Shown in pieces: positions 25,467 through 32,711 of a stretch of DNA of 50,086 bases. This DNA is from JAQUSX01 sp035446985. Its GTDB lineage: Bacteria; Bacillota; Clostridia; Christensenellales; CAG-314. Where the stretch lies: NCBI GenBank assembly GCA_035446985.1, contig DAOTGG010000004.1:1-50086 (forward strand), read 5' to 3'. Numbering within the stretch: position 1 is the stretch's first letter; each line of letters begins with the position of its first letter. A program made the translations under genes and the position numbers. Under the pieces are notes generated by a model that searched no databases, had not been told where the DNA came from, and worked only from the letters and a program-made list of their open reading frames with translations.

Positions 25467-26234
25467 TTAAACTTCCAAATCTTTTATCGAGTTTAAGACA
25501 ATATCGAGTTTCATACCGCTTTCGGTGTAATCTTTCTTTGTCGTTTCGCCCGACAGCACCAAAACGGAATGAAATCCGCCGTTTACGGCAAAAAGCATAT
25601 CGGTATACAGTCTATCGCCCACCATGGCTATCTGGCTCGGCTTTAACGCGAATTTTTCCGATATCGCTCCCGCCATTACTTCATAAGGTTTACCGCAGTT
25701 TATTTCGGGCAGCTTACCGCAACTCTTTTCTATTAAAGCGACAAAACTTCCCACATCGGGAACGTATACGGGCGACGACGGACAGTTGATATCCGCATGC
25801 GTAACGATATATTTCGCCCCTTGCGCGATAAAAGTAACGGCTTTTGCCAGTTTTGCGTAAGTCAGCTCGGTGTCGTAAGCCACTACCACTATATCGGGAT
25901 CGGTTTCGGTAAGTATAATACCGTTATCGAGAAACTGTTTACATAGTTTTTGCGTGCCTAGTAGATACACGCTTTTATTCGGCTCGTATTTAAGTAAATA
26001 TCTTATCGCGGAATCGCCCGACGAATAAATTTCGTCGCGCGTAATATTTATACCAAGCTTACTTAATTTTGCGATATATTCGTCTTTGTCCCTACTGCTG
26101 TTATTGGTTAAAAAACAAAAGTTTTTGCCTTTGTCTTTTATTTCCCTAATCTTTTCTTTCGCTCCGTCAATAAGTCGGTCGTTAACGTAAACAGTACCGT
26201 CCATATCTAATAAATACAATTCGACGTCTTTCAT
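25467..26234 (-). CDS. HAD-IIA family phosphatase (NagD-like)
   Basis: A 255-residue HAD hydrolase with motif I DMDGTV (D10/D12), motif II LTNNSS, motif III Lys in NCGKPYE and motif IV GDRLYTDM. The central C2-type cap domain identifies the IIA subfamily, which includes NagD, p-nitrophenyl phosphatases and glycerol 3-phosphate phosphatases. Its position upstream of glpK makes a glycerol 3-phosphate phosphatase role possible but not shown. The promoter (26242-26271) places the transcription start within about 1-2 bases of the ATG, so the message is probably leaderless. The AAAGGG before the ATG is then not in the mRNA. Confidence 0.8.
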   Translation of the reverse strand: MKDVELYLLDMDGTVYVNDRLIDGAKEKIREIKDKGKNFCFLTNNSSRDKDEYIAKLSKLGINITRDEIYSSGDSAIRYLLKYEPNKSVYLLGTQKLCKQFLDNGIILTETDPDIVVVAYDTELTYAKLAKAVTFIAQGAKYIVTHADINCPSSPVYVPDVGSFVALIEKSCGKLPEINCGKPYEVMAGAISEKFALKPSQIAMVGDRLYTDMLFAVNGGFHSVLVLSGETTKKDYTESGMKLDIVLNSIKDLEV

Positions 26235-26241
26235 ACCCTTT

Positions 26242-26271
26242 ATTTTACTACTTGCTTTTAAGCGTTGTCAA
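26242..26271 (-). promoter_or_regulatory. Promoter of the HAD gene, giving a leaderless mRNA
   Basis: On the minus strand, consensus TTGACA (26271-26266) and TAAAAT (26247-26242) are separated by 18 bases. Counting seven bases from the -10 puts the start of transcription at about 26235, next to the ATG at 26234. Confidence 0.65.
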
Positions 26272-26315
26272 TACGCATTTTCGACGGCTTTTTTATAAAT
26301 TTCGAAAAAAAAGTC

Positions 26316-26345
26316 TTGACTATCATCTGTTTGTACCTGTAATAT
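26316..26345 (+). promoter_or_regulatory. Promoter of the small 26371 gene and probably murG
   Basis: TTGACT (26316-26321) and TAATAT (26340-26345) with an 18-base spacer lie 25 bases upstream of the small gene's ATG. The site is divergent from the HAD promoter. Confidence 0.6.
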
Positions 26346-26370
26346 AAACAAAAAACGGAGAAAATAAAAA

Positions 26371-26562
26371 ATGAAAAAGAATTTCAGGATTATCAAAAAA
26401 CACAAATGTCAAAATAATACCGATATAGCAGCGCAACCGATCGAACACGTGAGAGCCGTGGAATTTGAATTTAATATCGATAAGCCTGACACTCCCGTAT
26501 CAAAAACCATAGACGTGGAAGTCGACGTCGCCGAACCCGAAATAATTGTTGAAGAAAATTAA
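26371..26562 (+). CDS. Small acidic hypothetical protein
   Basis: A 63-residue protein with a basic N-terminus (MKKNFRIIKKHKC) and a strongly acidic, Val/Glu-rich C-terminal half ending IIVEEN. It has a good promoter and a CGGAG ribosome binding site about 11 bases before the ATG, which supports it as a real gene despite its size. It lies 59 bases upstream of murG on the same strand. I recognise no family. It could be a short leader gene or a small charged protein. Confidence 0.5.
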   Translation: MKKNFRIIKKHKCQNNTDIAAQPIEHVRAVEFEFNIDKPDTPVSKTIDVEVDVAEPEIIVEEN

Positions 26563-26604
26563 AATTATTAAAAGTTGCCGCTAAACCGTAATTTTTCAAA
26601 ACCG

Positions 26605-26627
26605 CTTCATATACTAAAAATATGAAG
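26605..26627 (+). promoter_or_regulatory. Hairpin covering the murG start codon
   Basis: CTTCATAT (26605-26612) and ATATGAAG (26620-26627) form a perfect 8-bp stem with a 7-nt loop. The first murG ATG (26622-26624) lies in the 3' arm, and no Shine-Dalgarno is visible upstream. The hairpin could limit translation initiation. Confidence 0.5.
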
Positions 26628-27653
26628 TCTATGACTGTTGTTTTTACTGGCGGCGGAAGCGGCGGGCACGTTTCGCCCAATCTCGCTCTTATCGATTATC
26701 TTAGACAAATCCGCCCCGATGTAAAAATTCATTACATCGGCGCAAACGGCATTGAAAAAAATATTGCGACTAACGATATCGCCGTTTTTCACGAAATAAC
26801 CGCGCACGGATTCATACGTGATAAAAGCGAATTTTTGAAAAATTTTGCCGTGCCCTTTCATCTACTCAAAAGCGTAAATCAATGCAAACAAATACTAAAA
26901 AATATTAATCCCGACGTTGTTTTTTCAAAAGGCGGCTATGTGGCTCTGCCCGTCGTATTGGCGGCAAAAAAACTAGGCATACGCACAGTAATACACGAAA
27001 GCGATATAAGCCTTGGTCTTGCCAATAAAATTTCGTTTCTATACGCCGACGCTTGTTTGTCGACTTTTCCGCAAAAAAATGAGCGTTTTATAACTGTCGG
27101 CGCGCCTATCAATCAAAAAATCTATTCCGCGAATAAAATGCAGGCAAAATCTTTTTTCAATCTATCTAACGCAAAAAAAACTTTGCTTATCACGGGCGGA
27201 AGTCTGGGCGCGGAGTTTTTGAATGAATTTATCTTAAAAAACTTCAAACAGTTAACGCAAAATTTTAACATTATTTTGATTGCTGGCAAAAACAAAAAAA
27301 TAGATATAAATAACGGCGTGAATTTTTATCAAACGGACTACACCCGCGATATGCCGCTCTTTTATGCCGCCGCGGATTACTGTCTTACCCGAGGCGGAAG
27401 CAACACCCTTTGCGAGCTTTCCTCGCTTGGCATTCCGTTCGTGTGCGTGCCTCTTTCGCGTTCGGGCAGAGGCGAACAAAATCAAAACGCCGAGTATTTT
27501 CAAAATAACGGAAACGGTTGCGTGCTAGATGAAAAAAATTTGAATGTAGAAAATTTGTTGACCGCGATTAAAACAATAAAAGGAAAATCCGCTCGAAGTA
27601 TTGACGGCACGAAACGGATTTGCGAATATATCTTGGGTTACTGTAAAACCTGA
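26622..27653 (+). CDS. murG: MurG-type UDP-GlcNAc transferase
   Basis: A 343-residue GT-B glycosyltransferase. The N-terminal loop GGGSGGH (residues 10-16) binds lipid I phosphates; FSKGGYVALPVVLAA and VIHESDISLGLANK are typical MurG blocks, and TRGGSNTLCELSSLGIPF forms part of the UDP-GlcNAc site. It would add GlcNAc to lipid I at the inner face of the membrane to give lipid II. The start may be the ATG at 26622 or the next one three codons on (MTVVFTGG); neither has a clear ribosome binding site. It stands alone, outside a division/cell wall cluster, so it may be the only MurG or an extra paralogue. Confidence 0.88.
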   Translation: MKSMTVVFTGGGSGGHVSPNLALIDYLRQIRPDVKIHYIGANGIEKNIATNDIAVFHEITAHGFIRDKSEFLKNFAVPFHLLKSVNQCKQILKNINPDVVFSKGGYVALPVVLAAKKLGIRTVIHESDISLGLANKISFLYADACLSTFPQKNERFITVGAPINQKIYSANKMQAKSFFNLSNAKKTLLITGGSLGAEFLNEFILKNFKQLTQNFNIILIAGKNKKIDINNGVNFYQTDYTRDMPLFYAAADYCLTRGGSNTLCELSSLGIPFVCVPLSRSGRGEQNQNAEYFQNNGNGCVLDEKNLNVENLLTAIKTIKGKSARSIDGTKRICEYILGYCKT

Positions 27654-27681
27654 TTAATTTTTAAAATTACTTATAGACTTT

Positions 27682-27710
27682 ATTTTATCCATTATGAAGT
27701 GAGATAAAAT
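27682..27710. terminator. Weak hairpin between convergent genes
   Basis: ATTTTATC (27682-27689) and GATAAAAT (27703-27710) form an AT-rich 8-bp stem between murG and the convergent small gene. T tracts are short, so termination is likely weak or leaky. Confidence 0.35.
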
Positions 27711-27733
27711 CCTATAATAAAATCTTTATTGAT

Positions 27734-27940
27734 TTATCTTCTTGCCGAGCTTCTTTCGCCGTCAAACATATATTGAACAAAATCGGGACGGTTGACTTTT
27801 GGCTCATTAACCAAAACAAGCTCATAGTTAAGGTTTGACATTGCTTTTTCCTTTGCTTTACCTAAATCCATACGGCGCATACTGCGCGGGACGATATTGC
27901 TTTCGAGTTTTTTCAAAATTTTATTTAAATCGTAATTCAT
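27734..27940 (-). CDS. Small hypothetical protein divergent from the WYL regulator
   Basis: A 68-residue, highly charged protein (MNYDLNKILKKLESNI to the C-terminal FDGERSSARR). It has a very good ribosome binding site (AGGAGAAGGA, about 6 bases before the ATG) and a promoter (TTGTCA-17-TAATAC) that overlaps a palindrome next to the WYL regulator gene. The strong expression signals argue that it is real. There is no membrane segment and no Cys. I do not recognise the family. Divergence from a regulator suggests it is that regulator's target. Confidence 0.6.
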   Translation of the reverse strand: MNYDLNKILKKLESNIVPRSMRRMDLGKAKEKAMSNLNYELVLVNEPKVNRPDFVQYMFDGERSSARR

Positions 27941-27978
27941 AATTTGTCCTTCTCCTATTGACTTATTTATTTATTATG

Positions 27979-28017
27979 GTATTATTGTAACAGATATAAT
28001 ATGACAACTGTTTGTCA
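27979..28017. promoter_or_regulatory. Divergent promoters with WYL operator candidate
   Basis: A perfect TGACAA-N4-TTGTCA palindrome lies at 28002-28017. Its left arm is, on the minus strand, the -35 (TTGTCA) of the small gene's promoter, with TAATAC 17 bases on at 27984-27979. For the regulator on the plus strand, a TATAAT lies at 27995-28000, directly before the palindrome. A protein bound here would block both promoters, which suggests autoregulation. The core ATGACA-N6-TGTCA also occurs at 12395-12411. Confidence 0.6.
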
Positions 28018-28054
28018 CATATAAAAAATAATTTTAAAAAATCGGAGAAAAATT

Positions 28055-28969
28055 ATGCAATATCCAATACTTATAGGCATTTTTACCACACTACTCAGCC
28101 GAGATAAAGTCACCGCGGCGGAACTGGCGGCAAAATACGAGGTTTCGACGCGTACGGTTATGCGGTACGTTGACGTTTTGGATTGCGGCGGCGTTCCGAT
28201 TTCTTCCCAAAAAGGAAAATACGGCGGCATAAAAATTTCCGACAACTATCGGCTAAACAGTCAGTATTTTAGCGAAGAAGAATATTGCAGGCTTATTCCC
28301 GCGTTAAAAAGCTATGACCTGCAAGACAAAACCACTCAGTCAATTATTGATAAACTTACAATTCTATCAAAAAATTTACGAAAAAATTATATACTCAACA
28401 GCTCTCAACTCGTTGTGGATACGCCAATGACACAAGCGTTGCAGGACAAATTCGCATTGGCGCAAAACGCTATCGTGAATAATCAAATTTGCGCTATCAG
28501 TTATCACGACGGGAAAGGCGACGTAACTACCCGCGAAATAGAACCGTATTCGCTTTTGTTAAAAGAAGGATTGTGGTATATTTACGCTTATTGCCTTGTG
28601 CGAAAAGATTTTCGTTTTTTCAAAATCACACGGGTAGCCACTATCACTCAGCTTGACAAAACATTCAAACCCCGCCATTTTGACACCGATTACGCTAAGG
28701 ATTTAGTAATACCCTCGCAAAGCCCTTATATCGATTTTTCTTTTATTTTGAATAAACACGTTTTGACAGACGTTGAAGAGTGGCTGGGCGTAAACTGCGT
28801 GACGGAAGAAAAAGGTAAATATATAGCGAACGCAAAACTGCCTTTTGACAATCTGTTGGTTTCAAGACTGCTTTCTTTTGGAAAAGATATAGTGGTGACA
28901 ACACCCGACTATCTGGTTGCGAAATTACGCAAAATTTTAGCGTCTACTCTACATAATTACGCTGAGTAA
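28055..28969 (+). CDS. WYL-domain transcriptional regulator (YafY/DeoR type)
   Basis: A 304-residue regulator. An N-terminal winged helix-turn-helix (residues 1-60; VTAAELAAKYEVSTRTVMRY) is followed by a linker, the WYL domain (about 140-215; core LWYIYAYCL, where Ile replaces Leu of WYL, then DFRFFKITRV) and a C-terminal WCX-type extension. WYL domains sense nucleic acid or small ligands, and such regulators control stress, DNA repair or defence genes. It has a CGGAG ribosome binding site and is divergent from a 68-residue gene across a palindrome it may bind. It is terminated by a bidirectional hairpin. The ligand is unknown. Confidence 0.85.
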   Translation: MQYPILIGIFTTLLSRDKVTAAELAAKYEVSTRTVMRYVDVLDCGGVPISSQKGKYGGIKISDNYRLNSQYFSEEEYCRLIPALKSYDLQDKTTQSIIDKLTILSKNLRKNYILNSSQLVVDTPMTQALQDKFALAQNAIVNNQICAISYHDGKGDVTTREIEPYSLLLKEGLWYIYAYCLVRKDFRFFKITRVATITQLDKTFKPRHFDTDYAKDLVIPSQSPYIDFSFILNKHVLTDVEEWLGVNCVTEEKGKYIANAKLPFDNLLVSRLLSFGKDIVVTTPDYLVAKLRKILASTLHNYAE

Positions 28970-29046
28970 ATGTAGCGAATGAATTTTTTATTTATTTTCG
29001 TCGCGTTTTAAAAGGGTGATTAAAAATTATAATAAATTAAAAAAAT

Positions 29047-29078
29047 ACCGCAAATTTTAAAAATTGCGGTTTTTGTTT
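29047..29078. terminator. Bidirectional terminator between the WYL and ddl genes
   Basis: ACCGCAA (29047-29053) and TTGCGGT (29064-29070) form the stem, with a long T run on the plus side (to 29082) and ATTTTTTT on the minus side. It serves the convergent WYL regulator and ddl genes. Confidence 0.85.
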
Positions 29079-29091
29079 TTTTCTAATAAAA

Positions 29092-30153
29092 TTATTTTTT
29101 TGAGCTGCCCATATTTAAAACGTTGCTCTCATAGGCGTATTTCAGACTTTTTCTAATTTTGTGAATATTTACCGCTTGATCCACCGCTTTTAATACGTAT
29201 TCTCTCAACGAATATCGGTCTTTCCACATCGGGTAAGCAAGACTTCCCGGAATAGTGTTTATTTCGTTAACAAACCATTCTTTTTCCGTAACCAAAAAGT
29301 CAACTCTTGCCGCGCCCTGCACGTTCAGCGAATCGCAAATTATTTTTGTCGCGCGTTTAATTTCGTTAATAAACAGGGTTTCTTTTCTCGGTTCTGCTTT
29401 TTCTCCGCTTAGATATTTATCTTCAAAAGACAGTATTTCCCCAGCGGAATACGGATGATAAACTTCGGAAACCTCCTTGCAAAAATACGAGCAATTCGCC
29501 TCGTGGCAGTCGAGTAGCGCGCTTTCTATCATTACTTTGCTGTCAAAAGCGAAAGCTGTCGAGAGAGCTTCTTCCAGCTCGTTTGCGTCTTTGACCACAC
29601 TTATGCCGATAGACGAACCTAGCGAACAAGGCTTGACGACAAGCGGAAAATTCATATTGCCCGTCATTATAGGTTCGCCATTTAAAAATCCGTCAATATC
29701 TACGGAAAAACTTTTCAGTACGGGCAAGCCAAGCGATGCAAAAAACTTTTTCGATAAAATTTTGTCCATTCCTATGGCGCTGGCTCCGATACCGCTGCCC
29801 GTATAAGGAATACCCGCCAGCTGCAGCAGACCCTGTGTCGCTCCGTCTTCGCCGTTATTACCGTGAAAACACAGTACGGCGGCATTTAAACGGCAGATAG
29901 GAATAATAATCCAACCGAGTTTCAGGTACAGCCTGTCGTTATTCGGCAAAATCGTAACGGGCAAAAACGTCGGTGGTATTTTTTTACCCTTATATTGCGC
30001 GGGCGTAAGCGTTTTGGTGACAAGCCACCAGCGGTTACGCTCGTCTACGTATATTTTTTTTGCTTCGGGTATCGCTCCGCCAAGCCCCACAGCGGTAATA
30101 ACGCTGATATCGTGTTCCGCGCTTTTTCCGCCGAACATCACCGCCAAATTCAT
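29092..30153 (-). CDS. ddl: D-alanine--D-alanine ligase
   Basis: A 353-residue ATP-grasp ligase joining two D-Ala for the peptidoglycan stem peptide. Motifs seen: GGKSAEHDISVITA (N-terminal), CFHGNNGEDGATQGLLQ, IPYTGSGIGASAIGMDK, PLVVKPCSLGSSIGIS (ATP-grasp loop) and the metal site INTIPGSLAYPMW. The SFEDKYLSGEK loop keeps the Lys-Tyr of D-Ala-specific enzymes and does not look like the D-lactate ligases. It lies 48 bases downstream of the MurF-like gene in the same transcript, supplying that enzyme's substrate. Some Ddl family members of this clostridial type remain uncharacterised, but activity is likely. Confidence 0.9.
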   Translation of the reverse strand: MNLAVMFGGKSAEHDISVITAVGLGGAIPEAKKIYVDERNRWWLVTKTLTPAQYKGKKIPPTFLPVTILPNNDRLYLKLGWIIIPICRLNAAVLCFHGNNGEDGATQGLLQLAGIPYTGSGIGASAIGMDKILSKKFFASLGLPVLKSFSVDIDGFLNGEPIMTGNMNFPLVVKPCSLGSSIGISVVKDANELEEALSTAFAFDSKVMIESALLDCHEANCSYFCKEVSEVYHPYSAGEILSFEDKYLSGEKAEPRKETLFINEIKRATKIICDSLNVQGAARVDFLVTEKEWFVNEINTIPGSLAYPMWKDRYSLREYVLKAVDQAVNIHKIRKSLKYAYESNVLNMGSSKK

Positions 30154-30201
30154 ATATAAAAACCTCTCTTTATTTTTTAATTTATTTTTTTTCTAAAATA
30201 T

Positions 30202-31677
30202 TTAAATCGGCAAATCGTTTTGAAACAACAGCACGCTGTCGCTAAGTCCGTCTTTTAACAAATTCACCGCGTCGCTGACGTTTGGCGCAAACAGTATCGA
30301 ATCTCTATCCATTCCGCTCAATATTAACCCGTTAAAAATATGTCTCGCGTTTTTACCGATAACGACAGCTTTATCCGCGACTTTACCCAAGATTTTGCCG
30401 ACTTCGATATTCAACTCTTTCGCGCGCTTTCCGCCTTCCACTATGCCTTGCGTAATAACGTATTTTTTTTGGCTGAATAAAGCCAGCACCTCGGCGGCGG
30501 CATTGATACCGACAAGATTTCCGTTATAGCTGTCGTCGATAATAATCCCTGCTTTGCTCGGCAAAATTTCAAGTCTGTGCGGAGTGGTACGCAGATTGGA
30601 GATTGCTTTTTTGATTTTTTCTGGCTCAATCCCAAGTTTATAAGCGCAAGCCGCCGCAAGACAAATATTGTTTACATTGTGTTTGCCAAGGAGTTTTGTC
30701 ATGCAACCCGTAATAACGGTATCGGCTAAAACTAAATCGAACTCGCTGCCTTTTTCGCTTACACTTAGTTTTTCCGCGCGAACGTTGCTCTCGCCGCCAG
30801 CGGGCAAAATTTCACATTTTGCCGTTTGTTCTATTAAAACCGAGTCCTTGGCGTTAATCACACAAAAGTCTTTTTCAGTTAAATATCGCAAAAGCTCGGT
30901 TTTCGTTTCAATTATATTTTCAAAAGTTTTAAAAGTCTGCAAGTGCTGAGGCGCAAGTCCCGTAATTATTCCGCCGTTCGGTTTTACCAAACGGCAAAGC
31001 TCGTCGATATCGCCTTTTTTGCGCGCGCCAAACTCAAAAACGCAAATTTCCGCCCCTTCTATCCCGCCGTTATTGACAAACTTTGATATGCCAAGTGGCG
31101 TGTTTACGCTTTCGGACGGAGCCGCTACAACATATTTTTCTTTCAACATAGTCGTCAATATATTTTTTACCGACGTTTTTGCGTAACTGCCCGTAATTGC
31201 GATTTTTGCATTGTTGTTTCGCTCAAAAATTTTTGCGCATTTATCTAGATACCGTTTGTTATTGATATTTTCAAAAGGCAAAATTAATATGAACGCAACC
31301 GCCGTTAATAAGTGCGCGAAAGTAATACACATCCAAGCGGGCAGAAAATACGCGGCTGCAAAAATAACCGCGAAAGAAACGGCAAACTGTCTTTTTGCCC
31401 TGGGTGTTAGTTTTAGCGGCGGCTTGTGCGAAATGGTCATCGACAGTGCCAAAAAAACGATGGCGAGCGACAGCTCCAATAGCTTTACTTCCAAACCCAA
31501 AATCCATACGGCAAACGCCGTTCCGCCAAGGATCAAACACAAAATGTAATATTTGTAACTAAGCGCAAAAAAATCTCTCAGCGTGTAGTTGGAGTTTTGT
31601 AATCGCCACACGGTATGAAAGCTGCCTATCGAAACCGATATTGCGGTTAATATCGCTATGATTATTTTTAAAAACAA
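30202..31677 (-). CDS. Membrane-anchored MurF-like Mur ligase
   Basis: A 491-residue protein. Residues 1-135 hold about five membrane segments, absent from ordinary MurF. The Mur ligase central domain follows, with the P-loop ITGSYAKTSVKN (163-170; the usual Gly-Lys is Ala-Lys), FEFGARKKGDIDEL, and the KLLGKHNVNNICLAAA block. The C-terminal domain contains TTPHRLEILPSKAGIIIDD and a DSYNGN element typical of MurF. It ends early at VLLFQNDLPI. It probably adds D-Ala-D-Ala or a related dipeptide to a UDP-linked or lipid-linked precursor at the membrane. Its partner Ddl is next in the operon. It may replace or supplement soluble MurF. Confidence 0.75.
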   Translation of the reverse strand: MFLKIIIAILTAISVSIGSFHTVWRLQNSNYTLRDFFALSYKYYILCLILGGTAFAVWILGLEVKLLELSLAIVFLALSMTISHKPPLKLTPRAKRQFAVSFAVIFAAAYFLPAWMCITFAHLLTAVAFILILPFENINNKRYLDKCAKIFERNNNAKIAITGSYAKTSVKNILTTMLKEKYVVAAPSESVNTPLGISKFVNNGGIEGAEICVFEFGARKKGDIDELCRLVKPNGGIITGLAPQHLQTFKTFENIIETKTELLRYLTEKDFCVINAKDSVLIEQTAKCEILPAGGESNVRAEKLSVSEKGSEFDLVLADTVITGCMTKLLGKHNVNNICLAAACAYKLGIEPEKIKKAISNLRTTPHRLEILPSKAGIIIDDSYNGNLVGINAAAEVLALFSQKKYVITQGIVEGGKRAKELNIEVGKILGKVADKAVVIGKNARHIFNGLILSGMDRDSILFAPNVSDAVNLLKDGLSDSVLLFQNDLPI

Positions 31678-31714
31678 AATTTAACCTCTGCCAAAGTTTG
31701 TAGGTTTGCGGTAT

Positions 31715-32398
31715 TTAGCTATTATGCAAAAACGAATCGACAATTCTATTAAACTGCGCGGGTTTTTCCAAAAAGCAAAAATGTCCGCAGCCGCTTATTA
31801 TGCAAAGACCGCCTTTTGTCAGTTTCGCGAGTTTTTTACCTTGACTCAAAGGCGTTTCACGGTCATTTTCGCCCCAAATAAGCAGGACTGGAGCTTTCGC
31901 CGCTTTCGCATGTTTGCGTAAATCGGTATTGATTACGCTCAAAAAAGTTTCTCTTTTTATGTCCGACGTTTTTTGATAATCTTTACCGCCGGCGTTTACG
32001 ATAGCATTTTGATTTAGGATTTTCATTCTGACAAGCAGTTTTTTACACTTGTATATATATGTTTTCAGCTTATTTTTTAGTGAGCGGTTTTTCAGCCCCG
32101 CCGATGAAACAAGTATTACTTTGTCCACGAGTTCGGGGTAAAGCGAATTTAAAATTATAGCTATTCTTCCGCCAAAACTGTGCCCTATGACGACGACTTT
32201 ATCGTCCGTTACCGCTTTTATATTTTCCGCCGTTTCCTTGGCGTAATCGTATACGGTCATTTTTTTAACGAGCGGTTTTTCGCCGAATCCCGAAAAATCC
32301 CAAGCGCGGCAAATATATTGTTTTGAAAAAAATTCAATCTGCTTTGCCCAAATATTTTTATCGCAGTCCCAGCCGTGCAAAAAAACCAAAGTTTTCAT
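31715..32398 (-). CDS. Alpha/beta hydrolase
   Basis: A 227-residue soluble alpha/beta hydrolase. The oxyanion region is FLHGWDCDKNIW, the nucleophile elbow GHSFGG, the likely acid the Asp in WGENDRETP and the likely base the His in SGCGHFCFLEKP. The final P-x-x-F helix (EKPAQFNRIVDSFL) is standard. It is the first gene of an apparent hydrolase / MurF-like / ddl operon, 37 bases from the MurF-like gene. The link to cell-wall genes suggests an esterase or thioesterase acting on an envelope precursor, but the substrate cannot be read from the sequence. Confidence 0.75.
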   Translation of the reverse strand: MKTLVFLHGWDCDKNIWAKQIEFFSKQYICRAWDFSGFGEKPLVKKMTVYDYAKETAENIKAVTDDKVVVIGHSFGGRIAIILNSLYPELVDKVILVSSAGLKNRSLKNKLKTYIYKCKKLLVRMKILNQNAIVNAGGKDYQKTSDIKRETFLSVINTDLRKHAKAAKAPVLLIWGENDRETPLSQGKKLAKLTKGGLCIISGCGHFCFLEKPAQFNRIVDSFLHNS

Positions 32399-32513
32399 TT
32401 ATAACTCCGTTACGCTTTTAAATTTTCTTTTAATCACTTTTCAAAAAATTCTAGCCGTGAATTTTCCTTTGAGTTGATTACCACAGTCGCTGAAAATTCT
32501 TTACAAGCTCAAA

Positions 32514-32554
32514 AAAAGAGAACCGCTTGTTCTCTTTTGTTAATAGCTATTATA
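32514..32554 (-). promoter_or_regulatory. Promoter with a promoter-proximal terminator-like hairpin
   Basis: On the minus strand a perfect TATAAT (32554-32549) is followed, starting about 11 bases on, by a 10-bp stem (AAAAGAGAAC / GTTCTCTTTT, 32538-32514) and seven T residues. The next gene, the hydrolase, starts 115 bases further on. This can be read as an attenuator in the leader of the hydrolase-MurF-ddl operon or as a second terminator of the upstream operon. The remaining bases of 32399-32711 contain no gene that I can support. Confidence 0.45.
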
Positions 32555-32665
32555 TTCGAGCTTTTTCGACAAAATTAACTCTATCTCAAAAATATTGTTT
32601 ATTAAAGCTCGTTGCTGCTTTTAAATTTTTTATTGAGTTCTATACAAAAAAAATATAAAAAATAA

Positions 32666-32684
32666 AACCGCCATTTAAGCGGTT
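32666..32684 (-). terminator. Terminator of the tsaB-rimI transcript
   Basis: AACCGC (32666-32671) and GCGGTT (32679-32684) with a 7-nt loop are followed on the minus strand by TTTTATTTTTT. It lies 28 bases past the tsaB-rimI stop. Confidence 0.75.
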
Positions 32685-32711
32685 GAAAATTTTATTTAAA
32701 AAATAATAAAG

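Noticed and set aside
31271..31540. 89-residue minus-strand frame inside the MurF-like gene
   Set aside because: Alternative frame over the membrane domain; the MurF-like frame keeps Mur ligase motifs to its end.
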